Notes: a model not told the origin generated them from the sequence alone. Shown: positions 1 through 11,158, numbered from the stretch's first letter. The stretch: 64,000 nucleotides of DNA from JAJFTV01 sp036825755 (GCA_036825755.1 DAISXR010000005.1:3003-67002); one strand, 5' to 3'. Numbers and translations: made by a program.

Positions 1-1
1 A

Positions 2-244
2 CGGGTGGCCATTTTTAACGCCGTCTCGGCCGGTGAACGTAAGTTTGTAGCCATCTCAGTGGTGGGCGATGAAGGCGGAGCGCCCTGCGGGATGTGCCGA
101 CAGGTGCTGGCCGAGTGGGGCCTGAACATGCTGGTGATCGAAGTTAATAAAGACGGGAAAGTGGTTCGCGAAGTGACCCTGTCGGAGATTCTGCCGGATG
201 CGTTTACGCCGGCTGCGCTGGGGATTGATCCGGCCGGTTACTAG
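2..244 (+). CDS. cdd: Cytidine deaminase, C-terminal part
   Basis: The reading frame is open at the left edge and ends in TAG at 242-244, so this is the tail of a gene that begins outside the window. Cytidine deaminase hydrolyses (deoxy)cytidine to (deoxy)uridine in pyrimidine salvage. The visible protein begins RVAIFNAVSAGE, the segment that normally follows the catalytic Cys-Ala-Glu, so that motif lies just off the edge. The second zinc-binding motif PCGMCRQVL is present near residue 28. The C-terminal stretch LSEILPDAFTPAALG is typical of the homotetrameric form. The GTG at position 5 is an internal valine codon, not a start. recO follows after 17 bases on the same strand. Confidence 0.9.
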   Translation, partial: RVAIFNAVSAGERKFVAISVVGDEGGAPCGMCRQVLAEWGLNMLVIEVNKDGKVVREVTLSEILPDAFTPAALGIDPAGY

Positions 245-261
245 GAAACTGCAGGAATGGA

Positions 262-1038
262 ATGACACGCGAGTTAAGAAGCCAGCGGGTGGAGGCAGTG
301 GTGCTGCGCCATTCCGATTGGGGGGAAGCAGACCGGTTGTTGGGTCTTTACTCGCGTGAATTGGGTAAGATTCGGGCTGTTGCCAAGGGTGTGCGCAAAC
401 TACGGTCCCGCAAGGCCGGGCATTTGGAACCGTTTTCACGGGTGAGCCTGCTGCTGGCACGCGGGCGTGATATGTGGATCGTCACGCAGGCCGAACTGCA
501 GGAAACCTTTCAGCCTCTGCGTGATGACCTGCTGAAAACCGCCTACGCCGCTTATGTGGTGGAGCTGCTGGACCGCTTCACCTACGAGGAGGGGCAAAAC
601 CAGGTTCTGTTCCGGCTGCTGGTGGATACCCTTCAGCGTATCTCCACCGAGGAAGATCCGTTTGTCGCGGTGCGTTATTTTGAGATCCGGCTGCTGGATT
701 CACTGGGCTTCAGACCCAACTTCTTCCAGTGTGTGCAGTGCGGTCGTGAGATCCAGCCGGAAGATCAGTTCTTTTCGCCCATGCAGGGTGGAGTCCGTTG
801 CCCAACCTGCGGCCCGGTGCAGGACAGCCGTCCAATCTCGGTGCGAGCCTTGCGGTATCTGCGCCATTACCAGCGCAGCAAGTATGCCGATGCCGCCCGG
901 CTACAGCCTCCTGCCGGAGTGCGTTCAGAGCTCGAATCTATCCTGAATTATTACCTCACCTTTTTACTGGAACGAAAACTGAATTCCCCGGAATTTCTGA
1001 AGGAAATTCGAGATAATCAGACCGATCAAGCGGGTTGA
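262..1038 (+). CDS. recO: DNA repair protein RecO
   Basis: This 258-residue protein matches RecO in length and layout. It has an N-terminal OB-fold beginning with a strand of the form RVEAVVLRHSDWGEADRLL, a helical middle, and a C-terminal zinc motif with Cys157/Cys160 and Cys180/Cys183. RecO binds single-stranded DNA and works with RecR to load RecA in the RecF repair pathway. The ATG at 262 has a weak AGGA upstream and keeps the OB-fold whole. It sits between cdd and glyQS on the same strand; such neighbours with recO are common in bacteria. Confidence 0.92.
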   Translation: MTRELRSQRVEAVVLRHSDWGEADRLLGLYSRELGKIRAVAKGVRKLRSRKAGHLEPFSRVSLLLARGRDMWIVTQAELQETFQPLRDDLLKTAYAAYVVELLDRFTYEEGQNQVLFRLLVDTLQRISTEEDPFVAVRYFEIRLLDSLGFRPNFFQCVQCGREIQPEDQFFSPMQGGVRCPTCGPVQDSRPISVRALRYLRHYQRSKYADAARLQPPAGVRSELESILNYYLTFLLERKLNSPEFLKEIRDNQTDQAG

Positions 1039-1052
1039 TAGCCTTATGAGGG

Positions 1053-1058
1053 TATAAT
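1053..1058 (+). promoter_or_regulatory. Possible -10 box upstream of glyQS
   Basis: A perfect TATAAT lies 38 bases before the glyQS start, in the short gap after recO. No convincing -35 hexamer sits 16-18 bases upstream, and there is no TGn extension. It is only a candidate and may be fortuitous. Confidence 0.3.
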
Positions 1059-1095
1059 TTGAACCCAATGTTTTTACTATTTAAGCGAGGTGTTT

Positions 1096-4000
1096 ATGGC
1101 GTCCACAAACGATTTTCAATCCATCATTCTCAAGCTGCAGAACTACTGGCATGAGCAGGGCTGTCTGATCTGGCAGCCGTACCATACCCAGGTGGGCGCC
1201 GGTACCAACAACCCGGCCACGGTTCTGCGTGTGCTGGGTCCTGAACCCTGGAATGTGGCGTATGTGGAGCCGTCCATCCGCCCGGATGACGCGCGCTACG
1301 GCGAAAACCCATACCGTCTGCAGCAGCATCACCAGTTTCAGGTCATTCTAAAGCCGGATCCGGGAAACTCGCAGGAACTGTATCTGCGCTCACTGGTGGC
1401 GCTGGGTATCGATCCGCTTCAGCATGACATCCGCTTTGTGGAAGATAACTGGGAATCACCGGCTCTGGGCGCGTGGGGGTTGGGTTGGGAAGTGTGGCTG
1501 GATGGTCAGGAAATCACCCAGTTCACTTATTTCCAGCAGGCCGGCGGTATGCCCATGAACCCGGTATCGGTGGAAATCACCTACGGATTAGAGCGCATCG
1601 CCATGCCGCTGCAGCGCGTGCGCCACTTCACCAAAATCCAGTGGTCTCCAGAACGCACCTATGGGGATGTCAACCTGGCCTCCGAGCAGGAGTACAGCAA
1701 GTACTATTTTGAGGTGGCCAATGTGGAACGCCTGCGCCGCCTGTTTGATGCCTATGAGAGTGAAGCCAACCTGGCGCTGGCAAATCACCTGGTGTTGCCT
1801 GCCCACGATTATGTGCTGCAGTGTTCGCATGCCTTCAATGTATTGGACACGCGCGGTGCGGTTGGTGTGACCGAGCGGCAGGATATGTTCCGCCGTATGC
1901 GTGATATCTCGCGCAAGGTGGCAGAATCGTATTATGAACAGCGCAAGGAGCTTGAATTTCCGTGGCTGAAGGAGGGTGAACTCCAGGTCAGCCATTTGAA
2001 GGATGCCTGGAAAAAACCCGTCGCACCGGTGGTCGAACTTCCCGCGGTGCTCCCGGATCAGGCGGATTTCCTGTTTGAGCTCGGCACCGAAGAATTACCC
2101 GCGGGCGATCAGGAAGCAGCCCTGAAACAGGTGTACGATCTGACCGCTAAAATGCTGGAGGAATCGCGCCTGGCTCATTCCGGTTTTCAGGTGATGGGTA
2201 CGCCGCGCCGCCTGGTGGTATGGATCAAAAACCTGGCCAGCCGCCAGGAAGATAGCACCCGTGTACACAAAGGGCCCCCGGCCGCACGCGCCTTTGACGC
2301 GGATGGCAAACCCACGCAAGCTGCGGTTGGTTTCGCGCGCGGCAAGGGATTACCGGTGGAAGCGCTGCACGTGGCTGAGATGGATGGCGGAAAATATGTG
2401 ACCGCTACCGTGCAGGAGAAGGGCCGCAGTGTGATCGAGGTGCTGTCAGAGGCTTTACCCCGTTTGATCGCGGGCATTAAATTTGACCGCGGCATGCGTT
2501 GGAACTCAAGCGATCTTGGCTTCTCGCGTCCCATCCGCTGGCTGCTGGCATTGTTCGACGGGCTAGTGATCCCATTCCAGTACGCCGGGTTGGATTCAGC
2601 CCGCTTCACACGCGGGCTGCGCTTTACCGAGCCGGAAGAGTTTGCGGTGGACAGCATCGCTGATTATTTCGCCAGGCTGGAAGCGCAAGGGATTATCGTT
2701 GATCCCTGCAAACGCCGTGAGGTGATCCGCCGGCAGATCTGTGAGCTGATGGAATCGGTGCAGGGAAAACCCGAGGTGGATGAACATCTGCTGGACGAGG
2801 TCAACGCCCTGGTTGAGGCGCCCACCGCGCTGATTGGACGTTTTGCCGAAGAACATCTGAATCTGCCCGAGCAGGTGCTGATCTCGGTGATGAAGAAATA
2901 CCAGCGTTACTTCCCTGTTTTCAACCGGATTGATGGGAAACTGCTGCCGTACTTCATTCTGGTGCGCAACGGCAGCCGTCAGTTTGCCGAGAGTGTGGTG
3001 GACGGCAACGAACTGGTCATTCAGGCTCGCTTTGCCGATGCAGCATTTTTTATCCATGAAGACCTCAAGCAACCGCTGGAAGCCTTCCTGCCCCGGCTGG
3101 GTACTCTGATCTTCCAGAAAGACCTGGGCTCCATGCTGGATAAAACGCACCGTGTGACTGCCCTGTCTGAAAAGCTGGGCAAGGTGACAGGCTTGTCTCA
3201 GGCAGAATTGAAACACCTGGTCCGGGCGGCTGAACTGGCCAAAGCCGATCTGGTGACCCACATGGTGGTGGAGCAGACCTCGCTGCAGGGTATTATGGGG
3301 CGGTACTATGCGCTACAATCCGGTGAAGACGCTTTGGCCGCCGAGGCCATCTACGAACATTATTTACCGGCCTTTGCCGGTGATGCCCTCCCCAAAACGC
3401 GGGCCGGTTTTGTGCTGGGTCTGGCCGACCGGCTGGATTCGCTGATTGGGTTGTTCTCGGCGGGCATGGCGCCTACCGGCACCAAAGACCCGTTTGCGCA
3501 ACGGCGTATGGCATTGGGCGTGATCCAATTGCTCACCGGCTGGCAGCAGGACATGGATTTACGCCAGGCACTGCAGACTGCGGCAGAAAACCTGCCCATC
3601 CCATGCACGCCGGCGGTGCTGGATGAATGCCTGGCGTTTATCACCGCGCGCATGAAAAACGAGTTCCTGGAACGCGGCCATCCGTATGATGTGGTGGATG
3701 CTGTTCTGGCGGTGCAGAGCCATAACCCGTATCTGGCGCTGACGGCCATTCAACAACTGGCCGGGTGGACAAAACGGGCTGACTGGCGTGAAATCCTGCC
3801 GGCTTTTTCGCGCTGTGTGCGCATCACCCGCGACAAAAAAGAGGAATTTACCATCCAGCCCGAAGGGTTTACCCTGCAGGCTGAAAAAGACCTGTACGAG
3901 GCGTTGCTTCAGGCCGAGGGAACCGAACGCAAGCCCGGCTCGGTGGATGATTTCCTGAACGCTTTCCTGCCTGTTATCCCGGTCATCACACGCTTTTTCA

Positions 4001-4119
4001 ACGAGGTGCTGGTGATGTCTGAACAGGAAACCGAGCGACGCAACCGGCTTGGGTTATTGCAGCGTCTGGCCCGGTTGAGCAGCAGCGCAGCGGATCTTTC
4101 GTATCTGGAAGGGTTTTAG
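1096..4119 (+). CDS. glyQS: Glycine--tRNA ligase, fused alpha and beta subunits
   Basis: One 1007-residue chain holds both subunits of the bacterial alpha2beta2 glycyl-tRNA synthetase, which charges tRNA-Gly. Residues 1 to about 300 are the catalytic alpha part, beginning with a LQNYWHEQGCLIWQPY-type segment and including MNPVSVEITYGLERI. From about residue 320 the beta part starts with FLFELGTEELPAGD and runs to an anticodon-binding-like end. Most bacteria encode these as two genes, but fused forms are known. The ATG at 1096 is preferred over the upstream GTG at 1090 because GAGG lies 6 bases before it. No stop or restart is visible at the junction, so this is a true fusion. Confidence 0.95.
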   Translation: MASTNDFQSIILKLQNYWHEQGCLIWQPYHTQVGAGTNNPATVLRVLGPEPWNVAYVEPSIRPDDARYGENPYRLQQHHQFQVILKPDPGNSQELYLRSLVALGIDPLQHDIRFVEDNWESPALGAWGLGWEVWLDGQEITQFTYFQQAGGMPMNPVSVEITYGLERIAMPLQRVRHFTKIQWSPERTYGDVNLASEQEYSKYYFEVANVERLRRLFDAYESEANLALANHLVLPAHDYVLQCSHAFNVLDTRGAVGVTERQDMFRRMRDISRKVAESYYEQRKELEFPWLKEGELQVSHLKDAWKKPVAPVVELPAVLPDQADFLFELGTEELPAGDQEAALKQVYDLTAKMLEESRLAHSGFQVMGTPRRLVVWIKNLASRQEDSTRVHKGPPAARAFDADGKPTQAAVGFARGKGLPVEALHVAEMDGGKYVTATVQEKGRSVIEVLSEALPRLIAGIKFDRGMRWNSSDLGFSRPIRWLLALFDGLVIPFQYAGLDSARFTRGLRFTEPEEFAVDSIADYFARLEAQGIIVDPCKRREVIRRQICELMESVQGKPEVDEHLLDEVNALVEAPTALIGRFAEEHLNLPEQVLISVMKKYQRYFPVFNRIDGKLLPYFILVRNGSRQFAESVVDGNELVIQARFADAAFFIHEDLKQPLEAFLPRLGTLIFQKDLGSMLDKTHRVTALSEKLGKVTGLSQAELKHLVRAAELAKADLVTHMVVEQTSLQGIMGRYYALQSGEDALAAEAIYEHYLPAFAGDALPKTRAGFVLGLADRLDSLIGLFSAGMAPTGTKDPFAQRRMALGVIQLLTGWQQDMDLRQALQTAAENLPIPCTPAVLDECLAFITARMKNEFLERGHPYDVVDAVLAVQSHNPYLALTAIQQLAGWTKRADWREILPAFSRCVRITRDKKEEFTIQPEGFTLQAEKDLYEALLQAEGTERKPGSVDDFLNAFLPVIPVITRFFNEVLVMSEQETERRNRLGLLQRLARLSSSAADLSYLEGF

Positions 4120-4156
4120 GTTTCGAGAGAGTTCGGTTTTATATATGTAAAGGACG

Positions 4157-4181
4157 TCAGGGATCACGGTGTGGTCCCTGA
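4157..4181 (+). terminator. Hairpin after glyQS
   Basis: TCAGGGATCAC (4157-4167) pairs with GTGGTCCCTGA (4171-4181) as an 11-bp stem with one G-T pair and a 3-base loop, 37 bases after the glyQS stop. A short T-rich tail follows and is cut off by the N run. Lying between convergent genes, it is probably a terminator. Confidence 0.55.
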
Positions 4182-4190
4182 TGAGTTTAA

Positions 4191-4290
4191 NNNNNNNNNN
4201 NNNNNNNNNNNNNNNNNNNNNNNNNNNNNNNNNNNNNNNNNNNNNNNNNNNNNNNNNNNNNNNNNNNNNNNNNNNNNNNNNNNNNNNNNN
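4191..4290. other. Assembly gap (100 N)
   Basis: Exactly 100 unknown bases, so the true distance is unknown. The gap begins 71 bases after the glyQS stop and ends at the stop codon of the minus-strand lipoprotein gene. No coding frame is broken, but another small gene could be hidden here. Confidence 0.99.
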
Positions 4291-5745
4291 TCAATACTCG
4301 TATGGTACCAGCCAGTATTCCGTACCGTCGCCTTCCGAGGTCCAGCCGGTCAGGTTGGTGGACAGGCTGGTCACCTTCCACCATACCCACTGGCTCAGGC
4401 AGATCGGCCCTTCGACAATGCGGACTGCTTCGCCGGGTTCAATGTACCCGATAATGGGGTTATCGCCGCCCGCTTCGTCGCGCACCCGGTTGGGGATATG
4501 TGAATCGGTGTTGACGACGGCCGTCTCGCCCACCGACAGGCGTGTCTGGAAGGCGTCGCCGCACAGCACCCAGATCAGATCCGGGTTGATGGTGGGGGTT
4601 ATAGTGGGGGTGGGACGCGGCCCGGCTTCCGTACCGGTACCGTATGTAGATAACAATTCACCGCTGATGGGATCGATCTGATAGACCTGCGAATTTTCTT
4701 CATCCACTGCCCATAAAAAGCCGGAGCCAAAAAACAGATCGGTGAACTCAACAGCGCCGGTTTCAATGACGGCCAGTTTTTCACGCGTTTCCGGATCGAT
4801 TTGAAGGATGTTGCCCCCACGCAGACCCACCCACAGCGATGTGCCGTCCTGGGTGATCACCGAGGGGGTCTCGGCGATCCGATTGGTCACACGCAGACGG
4901 TCTTCCGGCTTGCCGGTGGCGGGGCTGACCAGATCGATGTACATCGAATGTTCATCGGCAGGGATCATCCACAGCCAGTCGCCCAGTTTGGTGAAGTGAG
5001 AATACTTTTGTGTATCGCTCAAAATGATGCGTGTTTCGGGCAGGGTGACCATGGATTGATCGGTCAGGTTGATCTTATTGATGAGCGAGTAGGTGTTGCG
5101 GTTGGCGAGCACCCACAGCGTATCGCCTTCTGCAAACACATCGGCTGCCAGGGCGGAGAGATCATACGTCTGGGTGATCTTGCTGGGGTTGGGGTCCACC
5201 TGCAGCACAGACCCGTTGCGTGAGTATTCTACGCCCCCGCCGGCTGCCTGGCTGAAGACATAGTCTCTGGCTACGCTTAACCAGATAAACCCATCACCGG
5301 AGGTAACCAGCACGGCTTCACCATCCATGGCCGGAATGTGCGAACTGGCCAGGTGTGAATAGGGGTCAATCCGCATCAGGATGCTGTTCTGATCGCCGAT
5401 GGTGACCACCACCCAGATACCCCCTTCACCGGTGACGATGTCTCTGGGAACGCCTTCCACCGGAATGGTTTCAACGATTTTCTTCGCGTAGGGGTCTATC
5501 CCCACCACGGTATGATCGGCCGGGTTTACCAGCCAGACGATTTCAAGCGCAGAGGCGCGCGGGGTGGGCGTGACCACGATAGCGGTCGGGGTGGGAGTGT
5601 TAGTGGGGTGCAGGGTGATAAGCGGTTGGGTTGGGGTTGCGGGCAAAGGTGTAAAGGTGGCCGGATAGGTCGGACGAAACCCTGTGCACCCCGAGCAGAC
5701 CAGTAGAATCACTGCCAGAAATGATATGCCCCTGAACCATTTCAT
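4291..5745 (-). CDS. Beta-propeller-like lipoprotein with C-terminal SH3-like domain
   Basis: This 484-residue protein starts with a lipoprotein signal peptide whose cysteine is at residue 20 (CSGC). A Pro/Thr-rich linker follows, then about 300 residues of repeats with elements like IVWLVNPADHTVVGIDP and FLWAVDEENSQVYQIDP, typical of YVTN/virginiamycin-B-lyase-type beta-propellers. A second TPTIT linker leads to a final domain of about 90 residues (VRDEAGGDNPIIGYIEPGE, then WWKV and GWTSEG) resembling bacterial SH3 domains. It is probably surface-anchored; its ligand is unknown. The start is supported by GAGGAGTGAGG just upstream. The stop codon abuts the N run, and the gene appears complete. 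Confidence 0.8.
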   Translation of the reverse strand: MKWFRGISFLAVILLVCSGCTGFRPTYPATFTPLPATPTQPLITLHPTNTPTPTAIVVTPTPRASALEIVWLVNPADHTVVGIDPYAKKIVETIPVEGVPRDIVTGEGGIWVVVTIGDQNSILMRIDPYSHLASSHIPAMDGEAVLVTSGDGFIWLSVARDYVFSQAAGGGVEYSRNGSVLQVDPNPSKITQTYDLSALAADVFAEGDTLWVLANRNTYSLINKINLTDQSMVTLPETRIILSDTQKYSHFTKLGDWLWMIPADEHSMYIDLVSPATGKPEDRLRVTNRIAETPSVITQDGTSLWVGLRGGNILQIDPETREKLAVIETGAVEFTDLFFGSGFLWAVDEENSQVYQIDPISGELLSTYGTGTEAGPRPTPTITPTINPDLIWVLCGDAFQTRLSVGETAVVNTDSHIPNRVRDEAGGDNPIIGYIEPGEAVRIVEGPICLSQWVWWKVTSLSTNLTGWTSEGDGTEYWLVPYEY

Positions 5746-5793
5746 GCCTCACTCCTCAATCAGAACAAATTACTATTGCTGCCGGTGTTTGTA

Positions 5794-5823
5794 ATCTTAT
5801 TGTAATGCCAATCCGAATTTCAA
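5794..5823 (-). promoter_or_regulatory. Promoter for the propeller lipoprotein
   Basis: On the minus strand, TTGAAA (5818-5823) and TAAGAT (5794-5799) are separated by 18 bases, about 50 bases upstream of the gene start. This fits a housekeeping sigma promoter. It was read by eye only. Confidence 0.45.
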
Positions 5824-5976
5824 GACATCCATTTACCGGGTACAGGTGTTATATCTCGTACAATAAGCCGCCTGGTCACTGGATGGGGTTCCCCCATGAT
5901 CCGATAAACAAGAGTAAAATTGGGGTATATAGAAGATATGTTCAAAAAGAGATAGATTTCAGGCAGCCATTCGATC

Positions 5977-7899
5977 ATGACAGCAGTAGATGAAATAAAA
6001 GCGCGCCTCGATATTGTGGATATCGTGTCGGAAACGGTGAATTTACGGCGGGCCGGTAAAAACTATACCGGTTTCTGCCCGTTTCACAGCAATACCCGCA
6101 CGCCTGCATTTGTAGTATTCCCCGAAACCGGTACCTGGCGCTGTTTTAGCTGCAACGAAGGCGGCGATCTGTTCAACTTTGTCATGCGCAAGGAAGGCTG
6201 GGATTTTCAGGAAACGCTCAAGCACCTGGCCCGCCGGGCCGGGGTGGAGCTGGAACCACTCACGCCCCAGGTGATCGAACGCGACCAGCAGGCCGACCAT
6301 TTGCGCCATTTGCTGGAAGAGGTGGTGATCTTCTATCACCATCAGCTTCTGCAAAGCCCGGCCGGCAAACAGGCCCTGGCTTATTTGACCCGGCGCGGGC
6401 TGACCGCCGAAACCATCGAATTGTTTGGGCTGGGATACGCTCCCGGCTCGTACGACGCAACCCACAAGCACTTTTTAGAGAAGGGATACAAGCAAAGCGA
6501 TTTACTGGAAGCCGGTTTACTGAGCGAGCGGACAGACGGCACCGGCGTATATGACCGTTTTCGCCACCGCGTGGTGTTCCCCATCCGCGATTCCAACGGC
6601 GAGATGGCCGGCTTTGGCGCACGCGCCCTGTCTGATGAAGATATGCCCAAATACCTCAACTCGCCACAGTCGGTGCTGTTCGATAAAAGCCACCTGTTGT
6701 ACGGGTTGGATAAGGCGCGCAAGTCCATCCGTAAGGAAGACCGCGTTGTCATTGTCGAAGGCTATATGGATGTGATCGGTCTGTATCAGGCCGGGTTCAC
6801 CAACGCCGTTTCGCCCATGGGCACCGCGCTCAACGAATACCACTTCAAACAGCTCAAGCGATATACCCGCCGGATGGTTCTCGCGTTGGACCCGGATGCC
6901 GCGGGGCAGAAGGCTACCTTACGCGGTCTTGAGCTGGCCCGCCAATCGCTGGACCGCAGCGCGGACATCACCGCCGATGCCGAAGGGATTTTTGACTCGC
7001 GCGGGTTGATCCGGTATGAGGCCAGGCTGGAAACCGATTTGCGCATCACCACCCTGCCGGAAGGTCTGGACCCGGATGAAATTGTGCAAAAAGACCCGCA
7101 GGATTGGGTGAGGATCATCGATGAGGCCAAACCGGTGGTGGAGCATGTGATGACCATGCTGGCAGCACAGCAAAATATCGATGATCCCAAGATTAAACGC
7201 TCCATCGCCGACCAGGTGATGCCGTTGATTGAGGATGTGCCCAGCGCGGTGGAGCGTGACGCTTACCGGCAAAAACTGGCCCGTCTGCTGAAAATCGACG
7301 AGCGGGCGCTCATGACCACCACTCCGGCAGCAGCCCATCCGGCAAGGCGTCGAAAAAGCGATACGCAGCCCCGTCGCGCCGGACCGCTGGCGGAGAAATC
7401 CAGTGAGAAACTGTCAGAGGAACTGGAGACCTATATTTTGCGTCTGCTGATTCGGCAGCCGGATGCCCTGCACACACTCGACAGAGTATTGCAGAAAGCC
7501 TCCCTGACCCGTTTTGAAGCGCAGGATTTTCAAAAATCTGATTATCAGGTGATGATGAAGTTGATCCAGGATTCGCTGGAGCAGGATCAACTGGAGCCTG
7601 TTCAATTTGTGCATGAGCATGTACCTGAATCCCTCACGGCGGTGGTTTCCGAGTTGGAAAAGCCGCTGGGAAAGGTGGAACCCGACTTTAACCATCTGGT
7701 GGAGGAACTGGTCCGGATTGTGCTACGGTTAAGGCACGTGCGGATCGAAATGGGTATTGACCAGTTGCGTGTTTTTCAACAGGATTTGCCTGGTGATGAT
7801 TTTATGAGTCTGGCAGCATATCACGAGATGATCCTGAATTACACAAAGACGCGGGAGAGAATCGATCAGGTTTTGAGCCGTCCCGTTCAACTGGATTAA
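5977..7899 (+). CDS. dnaG: DNA primase DnaG
   Basis: A 640-residue primase that makes RNA primers for replication. The N-terminal CHC2 zinc ribbon has Cys34, His37, Cys56 and Cys59 in the contexts GFCPFHSN and CFSCNEGG. The catalytic core includes a Toprim domain with EGYMD starting at Glu261 and the LDPDAAGQKA segment further on. The C-terminal third, after an Ala/Arg-rich linker near residue 450, would be the helicase-binding domain. The ATG at 5977 gives the normal start of the zinc domain, although no strong ribosome binding site is visible. The sigma factor gene follows after 28 bases, recalling the classic dnaG-rpoD pairing. Confidence 0.96.
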   Translation: MTAVDEIKARLDIVDIVSETVNLRRAGKNYTGFCPFHSNTRTPAFVVFPETGTWRCFSCNEGGDLFNFVMRKEGWDFQETLKHLARRAGVELEPLTPQVIERDQQADHLRHLLEEVVIFYHHQLLQSPAGKQALAYLTRRGLTAETIELFGLGYAPGSYDATHKHFLEKGYKQSDLLEAGLLSERTDGTGVYDRFRHRVVFPIRDSNGEMAGFGARALSDEDMPKYLNSPQSVLFDKSHLLYGLDKARKSIRKEDRVVIVEGYMDVIGLYQAGFTNAVSPMGTALNEYHFKQLKRYTRRMVLALDPDAAGQKATLRGLELARQSLDRSADITADAEGIFDSRGLIRYEARLETDLRITTLPEGLDPDEIVQKDPQDWVRIIDEAKPVVEHVMTMLAAQQNIDDPKIKRSIADQVMPLIEDVPSAVERDAYRQKLARLLKIDERALMTTTPAAAHPARRRKSDTQPRRAGPLAEKSSEKLSEELETYILRLLIRQPDALHTLDRVLQKASLTRFEAQDFQKSDYQVMMKLIQDSLEQDQLEPVQFVHEHVPESLTAVVSELEKPLGKVEPDFNHLVEELVRIVLRLRHVRIEMGIDQLRVFQQDLPGDDFMSLAAYHEMILNYTKTRERIDQVLSRPVQLD

Positions 7900-7927
7900 T
7901 TGATTAGATTGGTATATAGTTAACTCC

Positions 7928-9649
<1,722 letters not shown>

Positions 9650-9704
9650 CCTCTGAGCGCGTCTCAGGGAAGGGCGAAAGCAGCCTGGTGAAACTGAACA
9701 AAAA

Positions 9705-9734
9705 TTGACAGCCCCACTGCAAATATGATATATT
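9705..9734 (+). promoter_or_regulatory. Promoter of the nuo operon
   Basis: TTGACA at 9705-9710 is followed 18 bases later by TATATT at 9729-9734; an overlapping GATATA gives a 16-base spacer. The start codon of nuoA is 34 bases downstream. This is the only good promoter in the gap between the sigma factor and complex I genes. Confidence 0.6.
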
Positions 9735-9767
9735 TCAGTGGAATACACCATATTTAAGGATGATCTC

Positions 9768-10124
9768 ATGGTCAATGACTATCTTCCGTTAGCGTTGTTA
9801 TTCATTGTAGCGCTGGTCATCGCATTGATTGCGGTTGGTTTGGGCATCATCTTTGGCCCCCGCCGCCCAACCAAAGTGAAGTCACAACCTTACGAAAGCG
9901 GAATTGTGCCTTTTGGTCCCGGCCGCAGACGAATATCGGTAAAGTACTATCTGGTAGCGGTTCTGTTTATTCTATTCGACATCGAAGTCGTGATTTTTTT
10001 ACCGTGGGCTGTCGCTTTTCGTGACGCCGGAATGAAGGGCTTCATTGTAATGCTGGTCTTTGCCTTTATCCTGGAGGCCGCATTTGTGTATGGCTGGAAG
10101 AAAGGGGCAATGGAATGGGAATAG
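9768..10124 (+). CDS. nuoA: NADH-quinone oxidoreductase subunit A
   Basis: A 118-residue membrane protein of complex I with three hydrophobic segments, at the start, after residue 50 and near the end. The family signature QPYESGIVPFGPGRRR is followed by FDIEVVIFLPWA. NuoA helps form the quinone-cavity region at the junction of the membrane and peripheral arms. ATG at 9768 is chosen over the upstream GTG at 9738 because AAGGA lies 7 bases before it and the length matches the family. Its end overlaps nuoB by 10 bases. It is the first of 14 co-directional complex I genes. Confidence 0.95.
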   Translation: MVNDYLPLALLFIVALVIALIAVGLGIIFGPRRPTKVKSQPYESGIVPFGPGRRRISVKYYLVAVLFILFDIEVVIFLPWAVAFRDAGMKGFIVMLVFAFILEAAFVYGWKKGAMEWE

Positions 10125-10597
10125 AACAAAAAACAGCGAATTTTGGCATTGTCACCACAACCCTTGAAGATGCTGTCAACTGGGCCCGCACAAAATCGAT
10201 GTGGCCCATGTTGTTTGGATTGGCCTGCTGCGCCATCGAAATGATGATGTCACAGGCGCCCCGGTTGGATTTGAGCCGGTTTGGGATGGAGCTGATGCGC
10301 GCCAGTCCGCGCCAGGCTGATTTGATGATTGTGGCAGGCCGGGTTGCCAACAAAATGGCGCCGGTTCTGCGCCGGCTGTATGATCAGATGCCGGATCCAA
10401 AATGGGTACTCGCCATGGGTGACTGCGCATCAACGGGCGGCGTATTCAACAATTACGCCATCCTGCAGGGCGTGGATGAGATTGTGCCGGTGGATGTGTA
10501 CGTGGCCGGCTGCCCGCCCCGCCCGGAAGCCCTGATCCACGGCATTATCACTTTGCATGAAAAAGTGAACCACGAACGACTGAACGAGTGGTCATAA
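10115..10597 (+). CDS. nuoB: NADH-quinone oxidoreductase subunit B
   Basis: A 160-residue subunit that carries iron-sulphur cluster N2, the last electron carrier before quinone. The four expected cysteines are visible: adjacent Cys38 and Cys39 in GLACCAIEMM, Cys104 in GDCASTGG and Cys133 in AGCPPRPE. The spacing between the last two matches the family. The start overlaps the end of nuoA, which suggests translational coupling. Confidence 0.97.
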   Translation: MGIEQKTANFGIVTTTLEDAVNWARTKSMWPMLFGLACCAIEMMMSQAPRLDLSRFGMELMRASPRQADLMIVAGRVANKMAPVLRRLYDQMPDPKWVLAMGDCASTGGVFNNYAILQGVDEIVPVDVYVAGCPPRPEALIHGIITLHEKVNHERLNEWS

Positions 10598-10645
10598 CGT
10601 AACCTGCCTTTTTTCTGAAACGCTCCTTTTTTGAAAGGATGATCA

Positions 10646-11158
10646 ATGGAAGAATTGTTTGAGAAAGCCTGCGCGGCGATCCAGGAACGTTACGGCGCAC
10701 AGCGGAGTGATTTTCGCGGGGAAACAACGCTGATTTTATCGGCAGAGCATAATATCGAAGCCTTAACGGTACTGAAGCAGGAATTTCATTTTGAGATGCT
10801 GCTGGATATCACTGCGGTGGATTATTGGCCGCAGCAGGAACCCCGTTTTCACCTTCTGTACCGCCTGTATTCGTTTGGCCTGAATACGCGTATCCTGCTC
10901 AGGGTGCCGCTGGATGGCAATGCACCCTCCATTCGTACCTCTGAGGTGGTGTATAAAAACGCCAACTGGTACGAACGCGAGGTGATGGATCTGTTTGGTA
11001 TTACCTTTGATGGGCATTCCGACCCGCGCAGGATCATGATGCCGGAATCCTGGCAGGGGCACCCGCTGCGCAAGGATTACCCGTTGGGGTATGAAGAAGT
11101 TCAGTACACATTCAACGCGGATGAGATTCGTGTACGGAAAAATGTTCCATCCCGCTAG
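10646..11158 (+). CDS. nuoC: NADH-quinone oxidoreductase subunit C
   Basis: A 170-residue hydrophilic subunit of the connecting arm of complex I. The family signature is present as YEREVMDLFGITFDGHSDPR, followed by HPLRKDYPL. AAGGATG lies just upstream of the ATG at 10646. NuoC is a separate gene here, not fused to NuoD as in enterobacteria. Confidence 0.95.
   Translation: MEELFEKACAAIQERYGAQRSDFRGETTLILSAEHNIEALTVLKQEFHFEMLLDITAVDYWPQQEPRFHLLYRLYSFGLNTRILLRVPLDGNAPSIRTSEVVYKNANWYEREVMDLFGITFDGHSDPRRIMMPESWQGHPLRKDYPLGYEEVQYTFNADEIRVRKNVPSR

Noticed and set aside
2596..3261. A 221-residue open frame on the minus strand
   Set aside because: It lies opposite the beta part of glyQS, whose protein is clearly the real product.
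5805..5993. A 62-codon frame ahead of dnaG
   Set aside because: No ribosome site or family resemblance; it runs into the dnaG start in another frame.
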